From Aquatica leii (lineage: Eukaryota > Arthropoda > Insecta > Coleoptera > Lampyridae), in the NCBI GenBank assembly GCA_035610365.1, contig CM069433.1, positions 189,046,760 through 189,110,759 of the forward strand: 64,000 nt of DNA, read 5' to 3'. The translations under genes were made by a program, and so were the position numbers. The notes beneath the pieces were generated by a model. It was not told the DNA's origin and searched no databases. It saw only the letters and a list, made by a program, of their open reading frames with translations. Below, piece after piece: positions 1 through 11,323 of the stretch. Position 1 is the stretch's first letter. Each line of letters opens with the position of its first letter.

Positions 1-266
1 GTACCACGAAGTGGAAGTAAAAATGACTACTTTTATGTTTACTCAAACTGAAGGGACCAACGATGCTCGATAGATGGCGTCGAGAAATGGAAGACTAACT
101 TCAACTCAAACAAGTATATACAGAGCAGCACAATTTAAATTTAGAGCGCATAACATATGCAACACGTATTTTATTTACAAGAACTTCAAATAAACTTACA
201 TTTTCAACCCATTCCAATACAAAGGCCAACCAAACTTATTTTAAAAAAATCAAGATACTCTAAAAA

Positions 267-1209
267 TGACACAGTTTAGTAATAACATACACGAAGAATT
301 CAAAAAAGAACCATTTGAACCAAATCAGTTTGAAACAATTTTAGCCCCAAAGTTTAAAACAAAAAAAAAGTAAAAGCAGTCCACAAGCTAGAAAAAAGGA
401 GGAAAACAAAAGACGTCTTCTCGCATCATAAAAACATAAATATGTATCAGCCATTAGAGTTTACAAAAAAAAATAAAAACAAAAACATAATAATTTATAT
501 CTTCTTTCATACTATATGGAATATCTAAACATGTTCCAGCGTTGCTAGAGTTAATAAAAACAGCCACTGGTGCATTGACATACCAATTTCCATCAAATAA
601 TAAAATGAAAATTAAGTCAGATAGTATAGAAAATCACAAAAAAATTAAAACCATTTTAGATAAAAATAAGATAGTTAGACATACCTACATTTTGCCAGAA
701 AAAAAAGATACAGAGTTGTATTGAGAAACCTACATCACAGCACATCTCGCGATAATCATAATGTTGAACAATTTTGATTTGTTAAATGTGCAGAGCCACA
801 CGATTATAAAAAGTATAGCCAAGACGGTAAACTGGCAAAATGTTTCCTTTGTAAAAGCCCAAAGCCGTTTCACAACACAAAACAAACCAACTCTTTTGCA
901 AAATAACATTTAAAGAAATAGGGTTGTTACCCCCTTACAAACAGCAAGAAACACAAAAAACAAATATTTCCACTAGGCATTAACAACGCCCGAGTAGTAG
1001 TAGAAAAACCTCAACAAGAATAGTCCACACATGCGTCAATCAAATTTTGATATCATGGTCTTACTACAGCAGCAAAATACACACCTACAACAGCAAAATG
1101 TGTAACTTTAACAACAACGGAATAAGCAACAACAAACTATTTTTGAATTAATCATTGAGATCAAACAGCTGAGAGAAGACATAAACCAAGCCAAGCTGTC
1201 CGAAAATTA
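267..1209 (+). pseudogene. Jockey-type LINE ORF1 (gag-like), decayed
   Basis: This is a remnant of the nucleic-acid-binding ORF1 protein of a Jockey LINE. An ATG at 267 opens a short stretch. The clearest part, 542-760, reads SNNKMKIKSDSIENHKK, RHTY and LHHSTSRDNH, which fits the conserved region upstream of the zinc knuckles in Jockey ORF1 proteins. A CCHC-knuckle relic follows at about 776-860 (VKCAEPHDYKKYSQDGKLAK, then CFLC). The segment expected between these two blocks is missing, so there is an internal deletion. A glutamine-rich tail (LLQQQN repeated, about 1060-1135) resembles the C-terminus of Jockey ORF1. Several frameshifts and stops break the frame. It ends just before the ORF2 start at 1212, the usual tandem arrangement. 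The first 266 bases may be the element's 5' region but I cannot prove it. Family assignment is fairly sure; non-functionality is clear. Confidence 0.72.
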
Positions 1210-1211
1210 AA

Positions 1212-1690
1212 ATGGCAGAACTATAAAAAATTGTTGTTTTATGGAATGCAAATGGCATCATAAATCGTAAGTATGAAATAGAATTATACGTATTGCAAAA
1301 TAAAATAGAATAGAATATCTGAAAGTCATTTAATTTTAAACAAAAGTTGAAAAATACCACACTGTACAGTTTATAATGCAGCCTATCCAGACACAGAAAG
1401 CCACTCTAGGGGTAGTTTCTCAGGCATCATAAGACAATCTATAAAGCATCATCTGTTAAGTAAACTAGAAGAACCGTTCCTCCATGCAGTAATAGTAAGA
1501 ATAGAAGATTGGTATGGACCAATCAACATCACAGCGATCTACTGTCCGCCATACTATAGCGCCAACAAGGAGGCATACATAAGTCTTTTCAATCAACTTT
1601 GAATCGTTTCTTGGCAGCGAGTGATTACAACGCAAAAAATACCAGTTTGAAATTTAGGGTGGTAGTACCAGGAGGGAAAAGAGTTGTGAC
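1212..1690 (+). pseudogene. Jockey LINE ORF2, endonuclease domain (N-terminal part)
   Basis: ORF2 of Jockey LINEs carries an AP-type endonuclease that nicks the target and a reverse transcriptase that copies the RNA there. The ATG at 1212 begins MAEL, then a stop, then KIVVLWNANGIINRKYEIE, with the catalytic Asn region (WNANG, 1242-1256). Further blocks in shifted frames read IIRQSIKHHLLSK, EDWYGPINITAIYCPP and DYNAKNT (about 1621-1640), the order expected for this family. Homology stops near 1690 and resumes at 2932, so the domain is interrupted. The stop at codon 5 and several frameshifts make it a pseudogene. Family assignment rests on motif recognition. Confidence 0.75.
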
Positions 1691-2931
1691 ATGTCGAATT
1701 GTTGTATTTGCCAAAACTATTATTTCTAATTAAAATTCATGACTGCACTCGTTTGTGCGCCGACACTGATTCTTTTAAAAGCGTATCGTTACGACCTTTA
1801 CGGATGAGGTAAACCGCGAACCAAAAAGGATTCTCCATTTTTCATTCTTTTTCATTTTATTAAGCAATTTCGTTAAGTACTCGATGTTCTCAGGTATAAA
1901 AGTAATTTAATATGGCATCGTCAAGTTGCTTTAATTACGTGTAACTATTCTAGCAAGTTTCGTGAGGCTACCGCACGGCCTCTACACACAGCCATCTCAG
2001 AGATTTGGAACACCTGTGGATAAAATCAGAAAGTCAAAAGATGACTCCCGCCTTTTTTCCAAAATTTTATAACATCGTACAATTCCTTAATAATACTTAA
2101 TTCTGTAATTAACAGCCAGTCTTCTGCATACTACTTATAGTATCGTATAATTTTTCTTAATTGTATTTAATTTTATAACTGTCAGCCTTAAGCGTTTTAT
2201 TGATTTCATTCTTTCATCTTGTAGATCATACTAATTCATTTTATTTTCAGTTGAAGTCTTTATACGATCTTTAATTTAATATAACACAATTTGTCTTCAG
2301 TACCCTGACGTGACATCTGTCTTACGTAAACTTAGTTTGCTACTTGTGAAGAGGACGTGGCGGTTGGGGTAAGTTTTGTACACAAAGTTTTTTTTTTGCG
2401 ATTCATTTTAATAATGTCGTTTATCAACTCGTTTCGCGTAGCTATGTTTAACAAAGTAATTGATCAAGTACTATTTAAATTCTATTTTCATATTAGAATG
2501 AATTATATGTAGTGCATGTAATTACAGAACACAATTAGTTGTAAGGATTGTTACCTGATCAAAAAGGCTTGCATACATATTATAAACTGTGATATTTGTC
2601 CATGAATCTATAATCGTTATTGACTTTTTATTGTTCCACTTCTTTCTTATTTTAACTTCTATTCTGTTATTGGAAATAAATATATTCTTGTTAGAACCTG
2701 TGTTTTGCAAATTGTTTTTTTCAGTGATCGACAGTGTTAAATAAGATCTGTACTTGTTAATATTTCCTCGTTTTAAATTTCAAATTACTGTGTGATTAGC
2801 ACACCGAGACTAGCGACCCTCTTGCCAAATTATACTGAGTTAGTCGCCTGAATTTAAATTAAGGGTAAATTATCGTAATCGTTAATCACATTTTTAAATA
2901 TAAACCCATCTACTAATCGTTAGATCAGAAA
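1691..2931. other. Unidentified 1.2 kb interruption of the Jockey ORF2
   Basis: The endonuclease reading breaks off near 1690 and resumes at 2932 with LPNCLDFFVTKKF. The bases between encode nothing I recognise and are AT-rich. A short part of the endonuclease seems lost at the junction. I saw no clear TIR, LTR or TSD at the edges. It may be a decayed non-autonomous insertion or a deletion followed by filler; I cannot tell which. Confidence 0.4.
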
Positions 2932-4425
2932 ATATTGCCTAACTGCCTAGACTTCTTTGTCACCAAGAAGTTTGCACCAGGGTATTTGAGCATTGAACTG
3001 AATTATGACATTTCATCTAATCACACGCCAGTAGTAGCGACTGTTTACTCAAGAATAATAGCTGTTTGTTAAACTTTAGAATCACAAGACTCATTGAGAA
3101 TATTTATAGTAATAGACCAAAATGTAAAATATAAAAGTGTTCCTCAAGACTGAAAAGGAACTAAAACTTTATTACATTAATTAAAAAACGGCTTAGAACG
3201 CAATATCACCACCAACAAAAAGGGAAAAGAATATGGATTGTCCGCCCGTCATACGAGAAAACTAAAAGACGCTTTACACAATTAACAAGCCATCCACAAG
3301 AGAAGACAAATTACAATCAGGCCGCAAAACAACCAAGAAAGTTTATAATAAAAATGAAAAATGACATTTTAAAGAGTACCTTCAAAAGCTGACACCAAAT
3401 GCAAATTCAGATTACGTCCTATGGAAGGCTACCAAAACACTAAAACAACCAAAAGATCAAGATCTACCCATTAGAAAAACAATTGGAAGATGGGCTAAAA
3501 CAGAGAAAAACAAAACCTAAACCTTTAACCTTTTACGCCAGCTGATAATAACAAAAACATTGTGGTTAGTAGATTCCTAGAAGAGCTAGGGCAACCAAGT
3601 GAACTTATAAAACTTATCACACAGATACTTCCTACAAGAAGTAAGAACTGTTACTAAAGATAACTTAAATCCAAAGAAAGCAGCAGGATATGACCTAATT
3701 ATAGACCAGGTAAGGAAAAAATTATCAAAAAGGAATTGTGATGCTGACACAATTCTACAATGCTGCTTGCAGACTTAAATATTTCCAAGCATAGCGGAGA
3801 TCATAGAAATACCAAAACTAGAAAAATCTACAAATGAGTCTGCTTTGTACAGTGTTATCAGTCTTTTGCCGAGAATGAGCAAAATCTTTGAAAAACTTTT
3901 GGCAAAAAGACATTATCGCTGAACAAAATCTAATCAATTCGGATTTTGAAATAATTATAGTACCATTGAACAAGTACATCAAGTAGTCGACACTATAAAC
4001 AAAAAAAAAGTACTGCTCAGCGCTACAAAATAAAGAGAAGCTTCCCCCGGAAGCATAATATACCATCCTTAAATCATTCTGACGGTTATGGTATTTTAGA
4101 GTAAAATACGAAAATGAGGTAACATGATTATATGCGATAGCATCAGTAGTTCCACAAGGCAGCGGATTGAGACTAATACTATGTCGGATTTATACAGCTG
4201 ATTTGCCAACAAACATAAATATTACAATTACGCAACAAACTACTAGCATACAATGTTGTCTTCAAACCTATTTGGACCTACAGGTTATAGCTATAGAGAA
4301 ACGGCATCAAAATCCAACATTGCTATCCTAAAATTTCAGACAAAGATACTGCGTGCAGTGACTGGTACTTAGAGGTTCGCTTCAAATAATGATATATAAT
4401 GTTGCAAACTGTTAATACAATTTTT
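2932..4425 (+). pseudogene. Jockey LINE ORF2, end of endonuclease plus reverse transcriptase remnant
   Basis: This continues the Jockey ORF2 after the interruption. It starts with the end of the endonuclease (LDFFVTKKF, YDISSNHTPVVATVYSR, carrying the H of the catalytic S-D/N-H motif; here SNH where SDH is usual). Blocks of the RT N-terminal region follow, including YLQKLTPNANSDYVLWKATK near 3385 and NPKKAAGYDLI near 3670. Next come SLLPRMSKIFEKLLAKRH (3860-3915) and VVPQGSG (about 4148). The segments that should hold the AFD and (F/Y)ADD catalytic aspartates are deleted. The last block (SNIAILKFQTKILRAVTGT) is typical of the Jockey C-terminus and fades near 4425. There are many frameshifts, so it is non-functional. 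Confidence 0.72.
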
Positions 4426-4709
4426 TTCATTTATAGATTGTTCCAATTTTAAATCTCGATCAACTTTTAGTTAACTTTTACCCAACTTGAAACTCAAAAA
4501 AATCAATGTTTTATATAGAACACCCTGTGTATATTATTCAACGTGCATGATTCTCTTTGATTGCTATTTTTCTTTATCTCTCCGAATTTGTCGCCAATAA
4601 ATAAAAAAAAACGCAGAAGAATTGAAACAAACTTCATACTGAAGCGTTCTCAAACTTTGAGACAATAATCGAAAGACGTAGAACATTCAGGATGCAGATC
4701 ACAAAAAAG

Positions 4710-4743
4710 TATAAAAAGTGTTTAGAAGCAGTTAGGGTCAGTT
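4710..4743 (+). promoter_or_regulatory. Core-promoter-like TATA box and TCAGT initiator
   Basis: TATAAAAA lies at 4710-4717 and TCAGTT at 4738-4743. The initiator A at 4740 is 30 bases from the first T of the TATA box, the canonical insect spacing. This is sequence match only; a 30-base coincidence in AT-rich DNA is possible. No heat-shock-type dyads stand immediately upstream. Confidence 0.45.
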
Positions 4744-4836
4744 TTTCGAATCGAGTCGGAAAAAATGTTAAAAAGCTTCGTGTGTGCTAAGATGAATGAA
4801 TAAAGTGCTCGTGCTAGTGAAAAATAAATACGGCGT
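4740..4836 (+). other. Possible non-coding first exon with a 5' splice site
   Basis: From the putative start at 4740 the sequence runs 97 bases to GTAAGTG at 4837-4843, a good match to a 5' splice donor. The stretch has only a 12-codon reading frame (starting near 4766). It would suit a 5' untranslated exon of a gene continuing to the right. No downstream coding exon is recognisable in this window, so this stays a hypothesis. Confidence 0.28.
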
Positions 4837-4843
4837 GTAAGTG

Positions 4844-5859
4844 TACGTGCTTTTAATATAAACAAATTAATATAAGTGTTTTTTTAAATACAGTTGCATT
4901 TTATTAGAGTTAATTAAAGGGAGTTAAAATAAATCGTATAAATATTTAATTTTTAAATAAATTGGTTTAAAATTTGTTACAATACGTTTCAAAAAGTTGC
5001 AAGTTGTTTAATAAAAACAAAACCAGTAAAAAATAGCAAGAATGCAGAAATCCACGTGTTACTTTATTTTGATTGATCCCAAAGTTCAATACGATTTATT
5101 GCAAGGTTTGAGCATCTCATACTTCTGTATAAAAAAATTATTACAAATTCAAATTTTCAAAACTTCAGATTTTTTATTTAGTCGATAACATGCTATGAAA
5201 GCATTACTGCAAAAATATTTAAAAATGCAAAAAGCTCTGCAATTTTTACAGAAAATTATTTAGGTTTCCACAACATGCCAAAATCTTTCTCTTATATCTC
5301 CACTGGACTTTCTGATTGTTCTGTAATTACTCTCTCTTTTTCTCAAAATGTTTCCATCACAAATAAATTTAAATTAGTTCGAATTTTTAATAACACCAAC
5401 CATATTTTACCAATGCTCTATTAATAGAAACTTGGGACACAGTGCTAAACTCTGAGGAGTGTGATATAAAATTTCTACTAAAAAAGGTTAATCTAGGTCT
5501 TCCACCCCGTAGTTTTGATGTTCTTAATCATCCTGATGCTGTAGAAAAATGAAAAGCAATGCACATGTTGCGCGGCATGGTTGGTACCTTTCCTGAGTTT
5601 TGGCCCAACTACGAAAATGGTAAAAATTAACATTCGACACTTTTAAATAGTTTAAAAAAACAAAAAATTAAAAAACAAATAAACTCAGAGAGACTTGAAG
5701 GATCATTAACTTAGAGCTCGGTAGGACCAAGTCGAGCGAGGTGCCTTCCGTAAAAGTGGGCAGTCGCTTGATCGACAATAATTCAATTTTTTGTCCCCCA
5801 CCTCTTCGGAAAAAGTGTACATAATAATTTTAAGTCTGAATAACTATAATGCGCCCTCC
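4844..5859. other. Stretch with no recognised gene
   Basis: AT-rich sequence with short unconvincing frames. The part from about 5400 could be the degraded upstream end of the LINE that becomes recognisable at 5860, but I see no motif that proves it. Confidence 0.4.
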
Positions 5860-6735
5860 ATAGATTAAGTTTCAACATCTCTTGTAAAATCTGAGTCCCA
5901 ACTTATATCTCTTCCTCTGTCTAACATTATAAACCTATCTTTTATCTTTGGTATTTTGCCTTCATCACTCGAACACTCAAACATTCGGCATGCCTTTAAA
6001 GAACGATCCCACTGCCCCAAACAACTACCGCCTTTTCTCCATTTTATTAAATTTTTGAACGAATCATGTATTCTCATCTTACTGAGTTTTTTTCTGCTCA
6101 TAATTTCTTGACTCCAAGACAGTACGGTTTGATTAAAAGTAAAAACGTAGACACAGTTTTGTATTATTGTATCTTTGTCTTTAATTTCTCGGGATATAAC
6201 CAACCAGTTTGATTCGGTTGACCATTTAATTCTTTTAAACAAAGTAAAGCAAGTGGGCATTCAGAGTTCACTCTTTGAGTGGTTCAAATCATATCTCTTC
6301 GCTAAGTTTTGCAAGGTTGCTCTTACTACTCCTAGTGGTGATACTGTTTCGGGTACTTTGGCAGTTGGGTGTGGAGTCCCACAACGAAGTATATTGGGCT
6401 TTATATTGGCCTCATGATAAACAATCTTTGATGTTTTGTAAAATCACATGATATCCTTCCAGTTCTCTATGAGGCCGATCTTACTATTATAGTAAAAGGT
6501 GCCACGTTAGATTGTCGAATGAGGGTCGACGCTGATGTGTGTAAAAAATTCTTGCTTGGATTAGACACAACAAGTTACAGATGAACTGCAACAAAACCCG
6601 TGTTATTCTGTTTGACCTAAAACGCAATTTTGATAATTGTCCAAAATCTTTCTCATTTGGATCTTCCCAAGATATTTTTGTCCAGTTCTGCGTTAAGATT
6701 CTTTGAGTCTACTTAGATAGTTCCTCATTAAGAAA
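5860..6735 (+). pseudogene. LINE reverse transcriptase fragment
   Basis: Part of a non-LTR retrotransposon RT, distinct from the Jockey copy to the left. In shifting frames I read SLPLSNIINLSFIFGILPSS (about 5890-5960), then a palm region LISRDITNQFDSVDHLILL with the motif-A aspartates near 6180-6230. FEWFKSYL and VGCGVPQRSILG follow (6270-6400), a form of the G-V-P-Q-G-S-I-L-G motif with Gly replaced by Arg. Farther on are a degraded ADD-like motif (EADLTIIV, about 6470) and WIRHNKLQMNCNKTRVILF (about 6555-6615), typical of the segment after the catalytic site. It ends at the boundary with a Tc1-like relic. Multiple frameshifts mean it is dead. The clade (CR1-like or other) is uncertain. Confidence 0.62.
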
Positions 6736-7560
6736 GCAGCATGTAGCTGAGTACACTCCTGTACACGTCTAGGCATCGACAAAATAAGATAGTCGATGTC
6801 TCCTTGTGGTACCTCGTTCCAACTTCGTGGATTAACTGTGCCAGAGTCTGTGGAGGATAGTGCAAACTAAACACTCTTCTCCACATCGCATCTCACACAT
6901 GTTCGATAAGATTTAAATCCGGTAAACAGAGTGCCCACGGCAAAATATTAATGCGTGCTTTTTGGAAAAAGTTCATACTTCAACGAGCAATATGGGAACG
7001 TTCGTTGTTTTTTTTTTGGAAAAAGTAGGTAAGTGTGGATAGCCATCTAGATAAAGCAGCAAAGTGTTCTGTGTAGGACATCATCAGATAACGGGCAGCT
7101 ACCATACTGCTTCAAATAAAGACAAGTGGTGATCGGCTACCATAGGCAAAAGCCCCTCCAAACTATTACTCCAACAGTCCTGTATACATGCAACTCAACA
7201 GCAAACCTAATATCACGTGGCTTTTCACAGCGGCGTATTGCCGTTCTATAGTCATTGTGCATACTTAGGATAGAATCGTAATTTATCAATGAAGACGATG
7301 AGTAGTAGCAAGACGGTCTAGTAGAACCAATTGTCTGAAGCGCCTATCTTAACGCTCTGTAGTACGCCTCGGTTGACCAGTTGATCTTCTTTGTGTTCCT
7401 CTACTTTCTTTACTACAATTAACACGGCAGCCAATTCCGCGATAGGATAAATCAACATTTCGATAGGCAACAAGTCTACCTCTGTGAAAGTCGATAACAT
7501 GATAATAATTTTGATGTCGTCAAACTCAAAGCATTTTGTTACGCTTAACACTAATAATCG
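6735..7560 (-). pseudogene. Tc1-like transposase relic, minus strand
   Basis: A decayed DDE transposase of the Tc1/mariner superfamily, which cuts and pastes DNA at TA targets. Reading the minus strand from about 7500: an N-terminal helix-turn-helix segment (FHRGRLVAYRNVDLSYRGIG), then DRRFRQLVLLDRLATT, then a core fragment with RDIRFAVELHVYRTVGVIVW near 7200. The C-terminal block INILPWALCLPDLNLIEHV follows (near 6920-6970), the family's LPWPARSPDLNPIEHVWD motif carrying the last acidic residue. Frameshifts separate every block. The C-terminal end abuts the LINE fragment. No TIR was recognised, so outer limits are approximate. Confidence 0.68.
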
Positions 7561-7885
7561 AAAGCATTATAATTAACAATATCTGTATTAATCAACTCTC
7601 ATAAACAGGTTCCTTTACAAACAACTAAGAGATAAAGTTTTATTTTTGCAAAAAAAATCATCAAAGGAAAATAATGGACATAGTTATCATAGCATGCTCT
7701 AAGTATAGTCAATCTGTTGTCGGAAACTCACGATAAAGAAATTATTCTTTCTGGGTGTAACACTTCGGTCACCGAATATTTGTATTGTCAAGAGTTAAAT
7801 GCTTGTTAATATCTCTATCTTAATTTTATTATATGTTATTACATTATATGCTAATATTTTTAAAATCTAAAACGTTTGGCGTACA

Positions 7886-8787
7886 TATTCTGTGACATAA
7901 AAAACGCAACACCAAAAAAGCGTTAGTTAGTTTTGGATCAAACTTGGCAGAAATCGTTAACTAGTGAAAGGTAGTAATTGATTAAATATCATTCAAACTA
8001 ATCCAGTAACCAGAAAAAAATTAACGTTTTACTTGTTACAATCGAAATTATCGGCTATATTTCTTAAGAGATTAAGTCAATTTCGATATTGTTTTTGGTT
8101 GCAATTCTTTTGGTGTTGGGTTCTAATTTGCGTTTTGAGGCTGCCATTATGCCTAGAGTGTGGAAACGTGAAAATTATCGACAACTGAGTGAATTCAACA
8201 GAGGTCGTATTATCGGCTTATAAAGGCGGTATTTTCATTCAGAAAAATTGCTAACCATCTTAGCCGTAACCAATCCTCTGTAGTACGGTGTAATCAAGCA
8301 TGGTCTAGAGAAGGTCAAAAACATCGTAGACAAGAAAGTAGACGGCCAAGACAGACAGATGTGGTCCAGGACTGCCATCTTCGATTAATGGCATTAAAAG
8401 ACCGATTCTCGAGTACAAGATCGATAGCCGATCAATGGTTTCAAAACTAAAGACGTCCAGTGCTATCAGCCACATATCTTGTGCTTTCGCTGACGGCTGG
8501 TTATCGACTACAACGTTTAGAGTGGTGTAGTTTGCGACTAGATTGAGACGTAGAATAGCGTAGGGTGATCTTCAGTAACGAGTCCCGGTTCAACTTGGGA
8601 ATGCACGATGGTCGCATGATGGTAAGATATAGACGTGAAAAACGTCGCAATGTGCAGTTTTCTGTTGAGCGCCATGTTCACCACACTGTGGGAGTTATGG
8701 TATGGAGTATTCTTGTTTGTGGAAGCAGGTCGCAATTGGTATTCATTCGAGGTAATATGAATCCCCACTGTGTGATAATGTGATAGA
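7886..8787 (+). mobile_element. Tc1-like element, 5' end plus truncated transposase
   Basis: The left end (TTCTGTGACATAA with the following AACGCAACACCAAAAAAGCG) matches the ends of the Tc1-like copy at 28360-34090, so 7886 is taken as the terminus. Transposase coding starts at ATG 8151 (MPRVWKRENYRQLSEFNRGR), is frameshifted, and reopens at 8565-8783 with VIFSNESRFNLGMHDGR and VERHVHHTVGVMVW. The first catalytic Asp, usually in FSDESRF, is Asn here (AAC at 8577-8579). Similarity ends near 8787, before the second Asp, so the 3' half and right TIR are missing. A truncated, inactive copy. Confidence 0.75.
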
Positions 8788-9219
8788 ACCCCTTAAAAAA
8801 TGTTAAAGTTAGACATTACTGTCAAGTTTGCTCCAAACATTCTAACGAGTTCTTTCGTTATTTCGTTCGAATTAAAATGCATCTTTTCTAAATTTTGTGC
8901 AAAGCGTGCTTAAGTAAAGGAAATTGTTGATGCATTTTTCGCTTGGTGAAGGCATTGATGGGTTTCCCGTGTGTAAATCAAAATTAATTCGTATTGAGTA
9001 TACGAGTATTTATGGAAGTTTTTGGTTAATCTACCGTCATAAAAACGAATATAAGACATGTATTTTCCGTATTTATGTTCTAATAACTGGAATTATAAAA
9101 CATAAGATTATCATATTAAATTTATGGTTAACGCACACGGCCGTTGATCGAATTTTGTTATCGCACTTTCGTTATGAGATTACTTGGTTCATCGTACTGC
9201 ATTTGACGAAATATTTAAT
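8788..9219. other. Stretch with no recognised gene
   Basis: AT-rich sequence following the truncated Tc1 copy. A 99-codon open frame at 8924-9223 has no recognisable motif and is probably chance. Confidence 0.4.
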
Positions 9220-9590
9220 GTAGCTATTTTGCTTCCGTTGTGACAATCTCCGTTTTAGCCGTAAAGAAGAATCCCCGCATTTGTTGTAAAGAAACTTATC
9301 GCATTCGTGGTAAAAGGTAAATTCCGTTGCATTGAGGAAACTACCGCTTTTGTTGTATAAAAAAACTAACAATAGTATTAGGAAATTATTCTATTTTGAT
9401 TGTAATTAAAAGGTTAAAACCTTATTCATCATAGGGGTAAGTATTAGGTTTTTAAGTCAATTGCTACGTTGTGGTTTAGTTTTAGGATTCTAGATAAATT
9501 TAGGATTTTGGATAAATTTAGGGCTCCGAATAATTTTAGGATCCAATATAATTCTATGATACCAAATAGTTTTGTATCCACAATAATTTT
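9220..9590. repeat. Two decayed minisatellite-like tracts
   Basis: From about 9250 to 9365 a unit of roughly 25-30 bases recurs with variation (cores such as CCGCATTTGTTGTAAAGAAAC, CGCATTCGTGGTAAAAGG and CCGCTTTTGTTGTATAAA). From about 9480 to 9590 a second unit of about 20 bases recurs (cores TTAGGATTTTGGATAAA, TTAGGGCTCCGAATAAT and TTAGGATCCAATATAAT). Both are strongly diverged between copies. Confidence 0.5.
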
Positions 9591-9664
9591 GGGAAGCCGC
9601 AGAAGTTAAGACTCTTAATAAACTTTAAAATACTGATAAGCCTGATATAAGTTTAACTTTATTT

Positions 9665-11308
9665 GGTTGCTTAAGCTTACAAATTATTTCGTGCTTCCCC
9701 TATTTACAATTACTACATTAATTCTCTTTACATTTTTACATTTTTTTTTACATTTCATTATCCCTCCTCTCCTATTAACTTGTTCCTCTACTTCTATAAA
9801 TTCTTCTCTTAACTCTCTGCATTTATATTTCCTCCGTCTCTTCTCCACATAGTCTGCACATCTTTTCTTCTTTTTTTCCAGTATTTGTTACCTAACTCTT
9901 CGTTCCCACATCTGAACCGTGCTATTATTTTTTCTTTTTGTTGCTTTTATTCCCTATGACCTTTAAATATTCTGGCATCCCTTCACAATTGATATTCTTA
10001 TAATTCTTATTATATCTGCCCTCTTTTATCCTTGTCCATCTTTCTTGTTTCTTTTCCTCACTCTTTCTTTCATGTGTTCTCCCTCCTTATTATCCTGCTT
10101 CATCGTGTAGCCCAGGTATGTAAATTCCTTTACTTGCTGCACTTCCTCATCCCTCCATTTCCACTCCTCTCTTTTTCTTTCCCCCCTCCTTTTCTAAATA
10201 CCATTATTTTTGTTTTCTCCGTGTTTACTTCCATTTCTTTTTTTTTCATGTATTTTTCCAGCGGTTTCATCATCTCTTTCATTTCCTTTTCCTCCTTAGC
10301 CACCAACACTATGTCATGTCTGCATACGCCAACGACCATACCTTCGCTTTCCCTACTATTATCCCTCTTGTCTGTTGTCCTCTCATTGTCTCCTCCAGAT
10401 CCCCCGTATATACTGCAAACAGGCTCAGTGGGCATCCCTGTCTCAACCCTCTCTTTCTAATGAATTTTTCGCTCTTTTCCCCATTCACTTTGACCCTGCT
10501 CCTCGTTTCTTCGTAGATTTCCTCCATTCTTTCTATTAATTTTTTATTGATTTTTTTTCGCTATATGTATTCCCACAGTTTATATCTGTTCACTCTGTCA
10601 AAAGCGGCTTTTAGATCTACGAATAGTGCCACCATTTTCCCTTTTTTTTCTAGCTCTCTATTCACCAAGTGTTTCAGTATATATATGTTGTCTATCACTC
10701 TTCTTCCTTTTCTGAATCTCGCTTGTCTGTCTGGTACCAAACTTCTTTCCTCTATTTCTTCTGTAGTCTTCCTTGTAGCACTGTCGCATATAATTTGTAT
10801 GCCGTTCTTTATTGCTTCTATTACTTCGTCTTTATTTATTCTATCTCTATCTCCTTCTTCCCGTCTTACTACTGCATCTTTTCTTTCTCCTTTTTTCTGA
10901 TTTTGTTCTTCCTCTCCCAGCAGGTTCGTAAAAGATGTCTCCCATTCTTTAATTTGTACTCCCTTTGTCGTCATGTTTTTCTTCCTTTCTTTCTTTAGGT
11001 ACTTCCATACATCTTCTTCCGTTTTTATTCCTTTGATCTGCTTCTCTTGTTTCTTTTGTTTCTTTCCTTCTTTCTCTCGCATGTTTTCTTGTGAATTTTT
11101 ACTGTTTCTTTGTATTCTTCTTTTGCTTTCCTCCCTTTTTTCCACTGCCTTAATGCTCTCCTTGCATTTTTCTTTGCTCCCTTGCATTCTCTATCCCACC
11201 ATTTATTCCATCCTGTTTTCTGTCCGTTCTAACTTTCTAAATATGACTCTCTGTTGCTTTTTCCATCATTTCTCTCATTTCCTCCACACTCTCTTGTAAT
11301 CCCTTCCC
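9665..11308 (-). pseudogene. LINE reverse transcriptase, minus strand, 3' half
   Basis: The RT part of a non-LTR retrotransposon with strikingly purine-rich coding sequence (Lys/Glu/Arg-rich). On the minus strand it runs from a degraded linker (NKWWDRECKG near 11210) through a long frame (11187-10561) with VIEAIKNGIQIICDSATR, QARFRKGRRVIDNIY and VALFVDLKAAFDRVNR (motif A Asp near 10615). It continues with KRGLRQGCPLSLFAVY (near 10440) and the catalytic AYAD motif at about 10315-10330. There a frameshift removes the second Asp, giving YAD-M-T-stop, while the next frame continues DIVLVAKEEKEMKE. The thumb region (VNTEKTKIMVFRKGGG) and EFTYLGYTMKQD follow, then a basic C-terminus fading near 9665. 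Inactive. Confidence 0.75.
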
Positions 11309-11323
11309 TACCCATACCGTTTT
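11309..11323. repeat. Target-site duplication, copy 1
   Basis: TACCCATACCGTTTT here is repeated exactly at 11998-12012, flanking the 674 bp insertion. Read on the minus strand it starts AAAA, the usual pattern for LINE-endonuclease cut sites. Confidence 0.75.

Noticed and set aside
5865-6260. 131-codon minus-strand frame
   Set aside because: It is antisense to the LINE RT motifs on the plus strand and has no motif of its own.
10032-11299. Several long plus-strand frames rich in Ser, Phe and Leu that look like membrane proteins
   Set aside because: They are antisense to a Lys/Glu-rich LINE RT; hydrophobicity is a by-product of the CT-rich strand.
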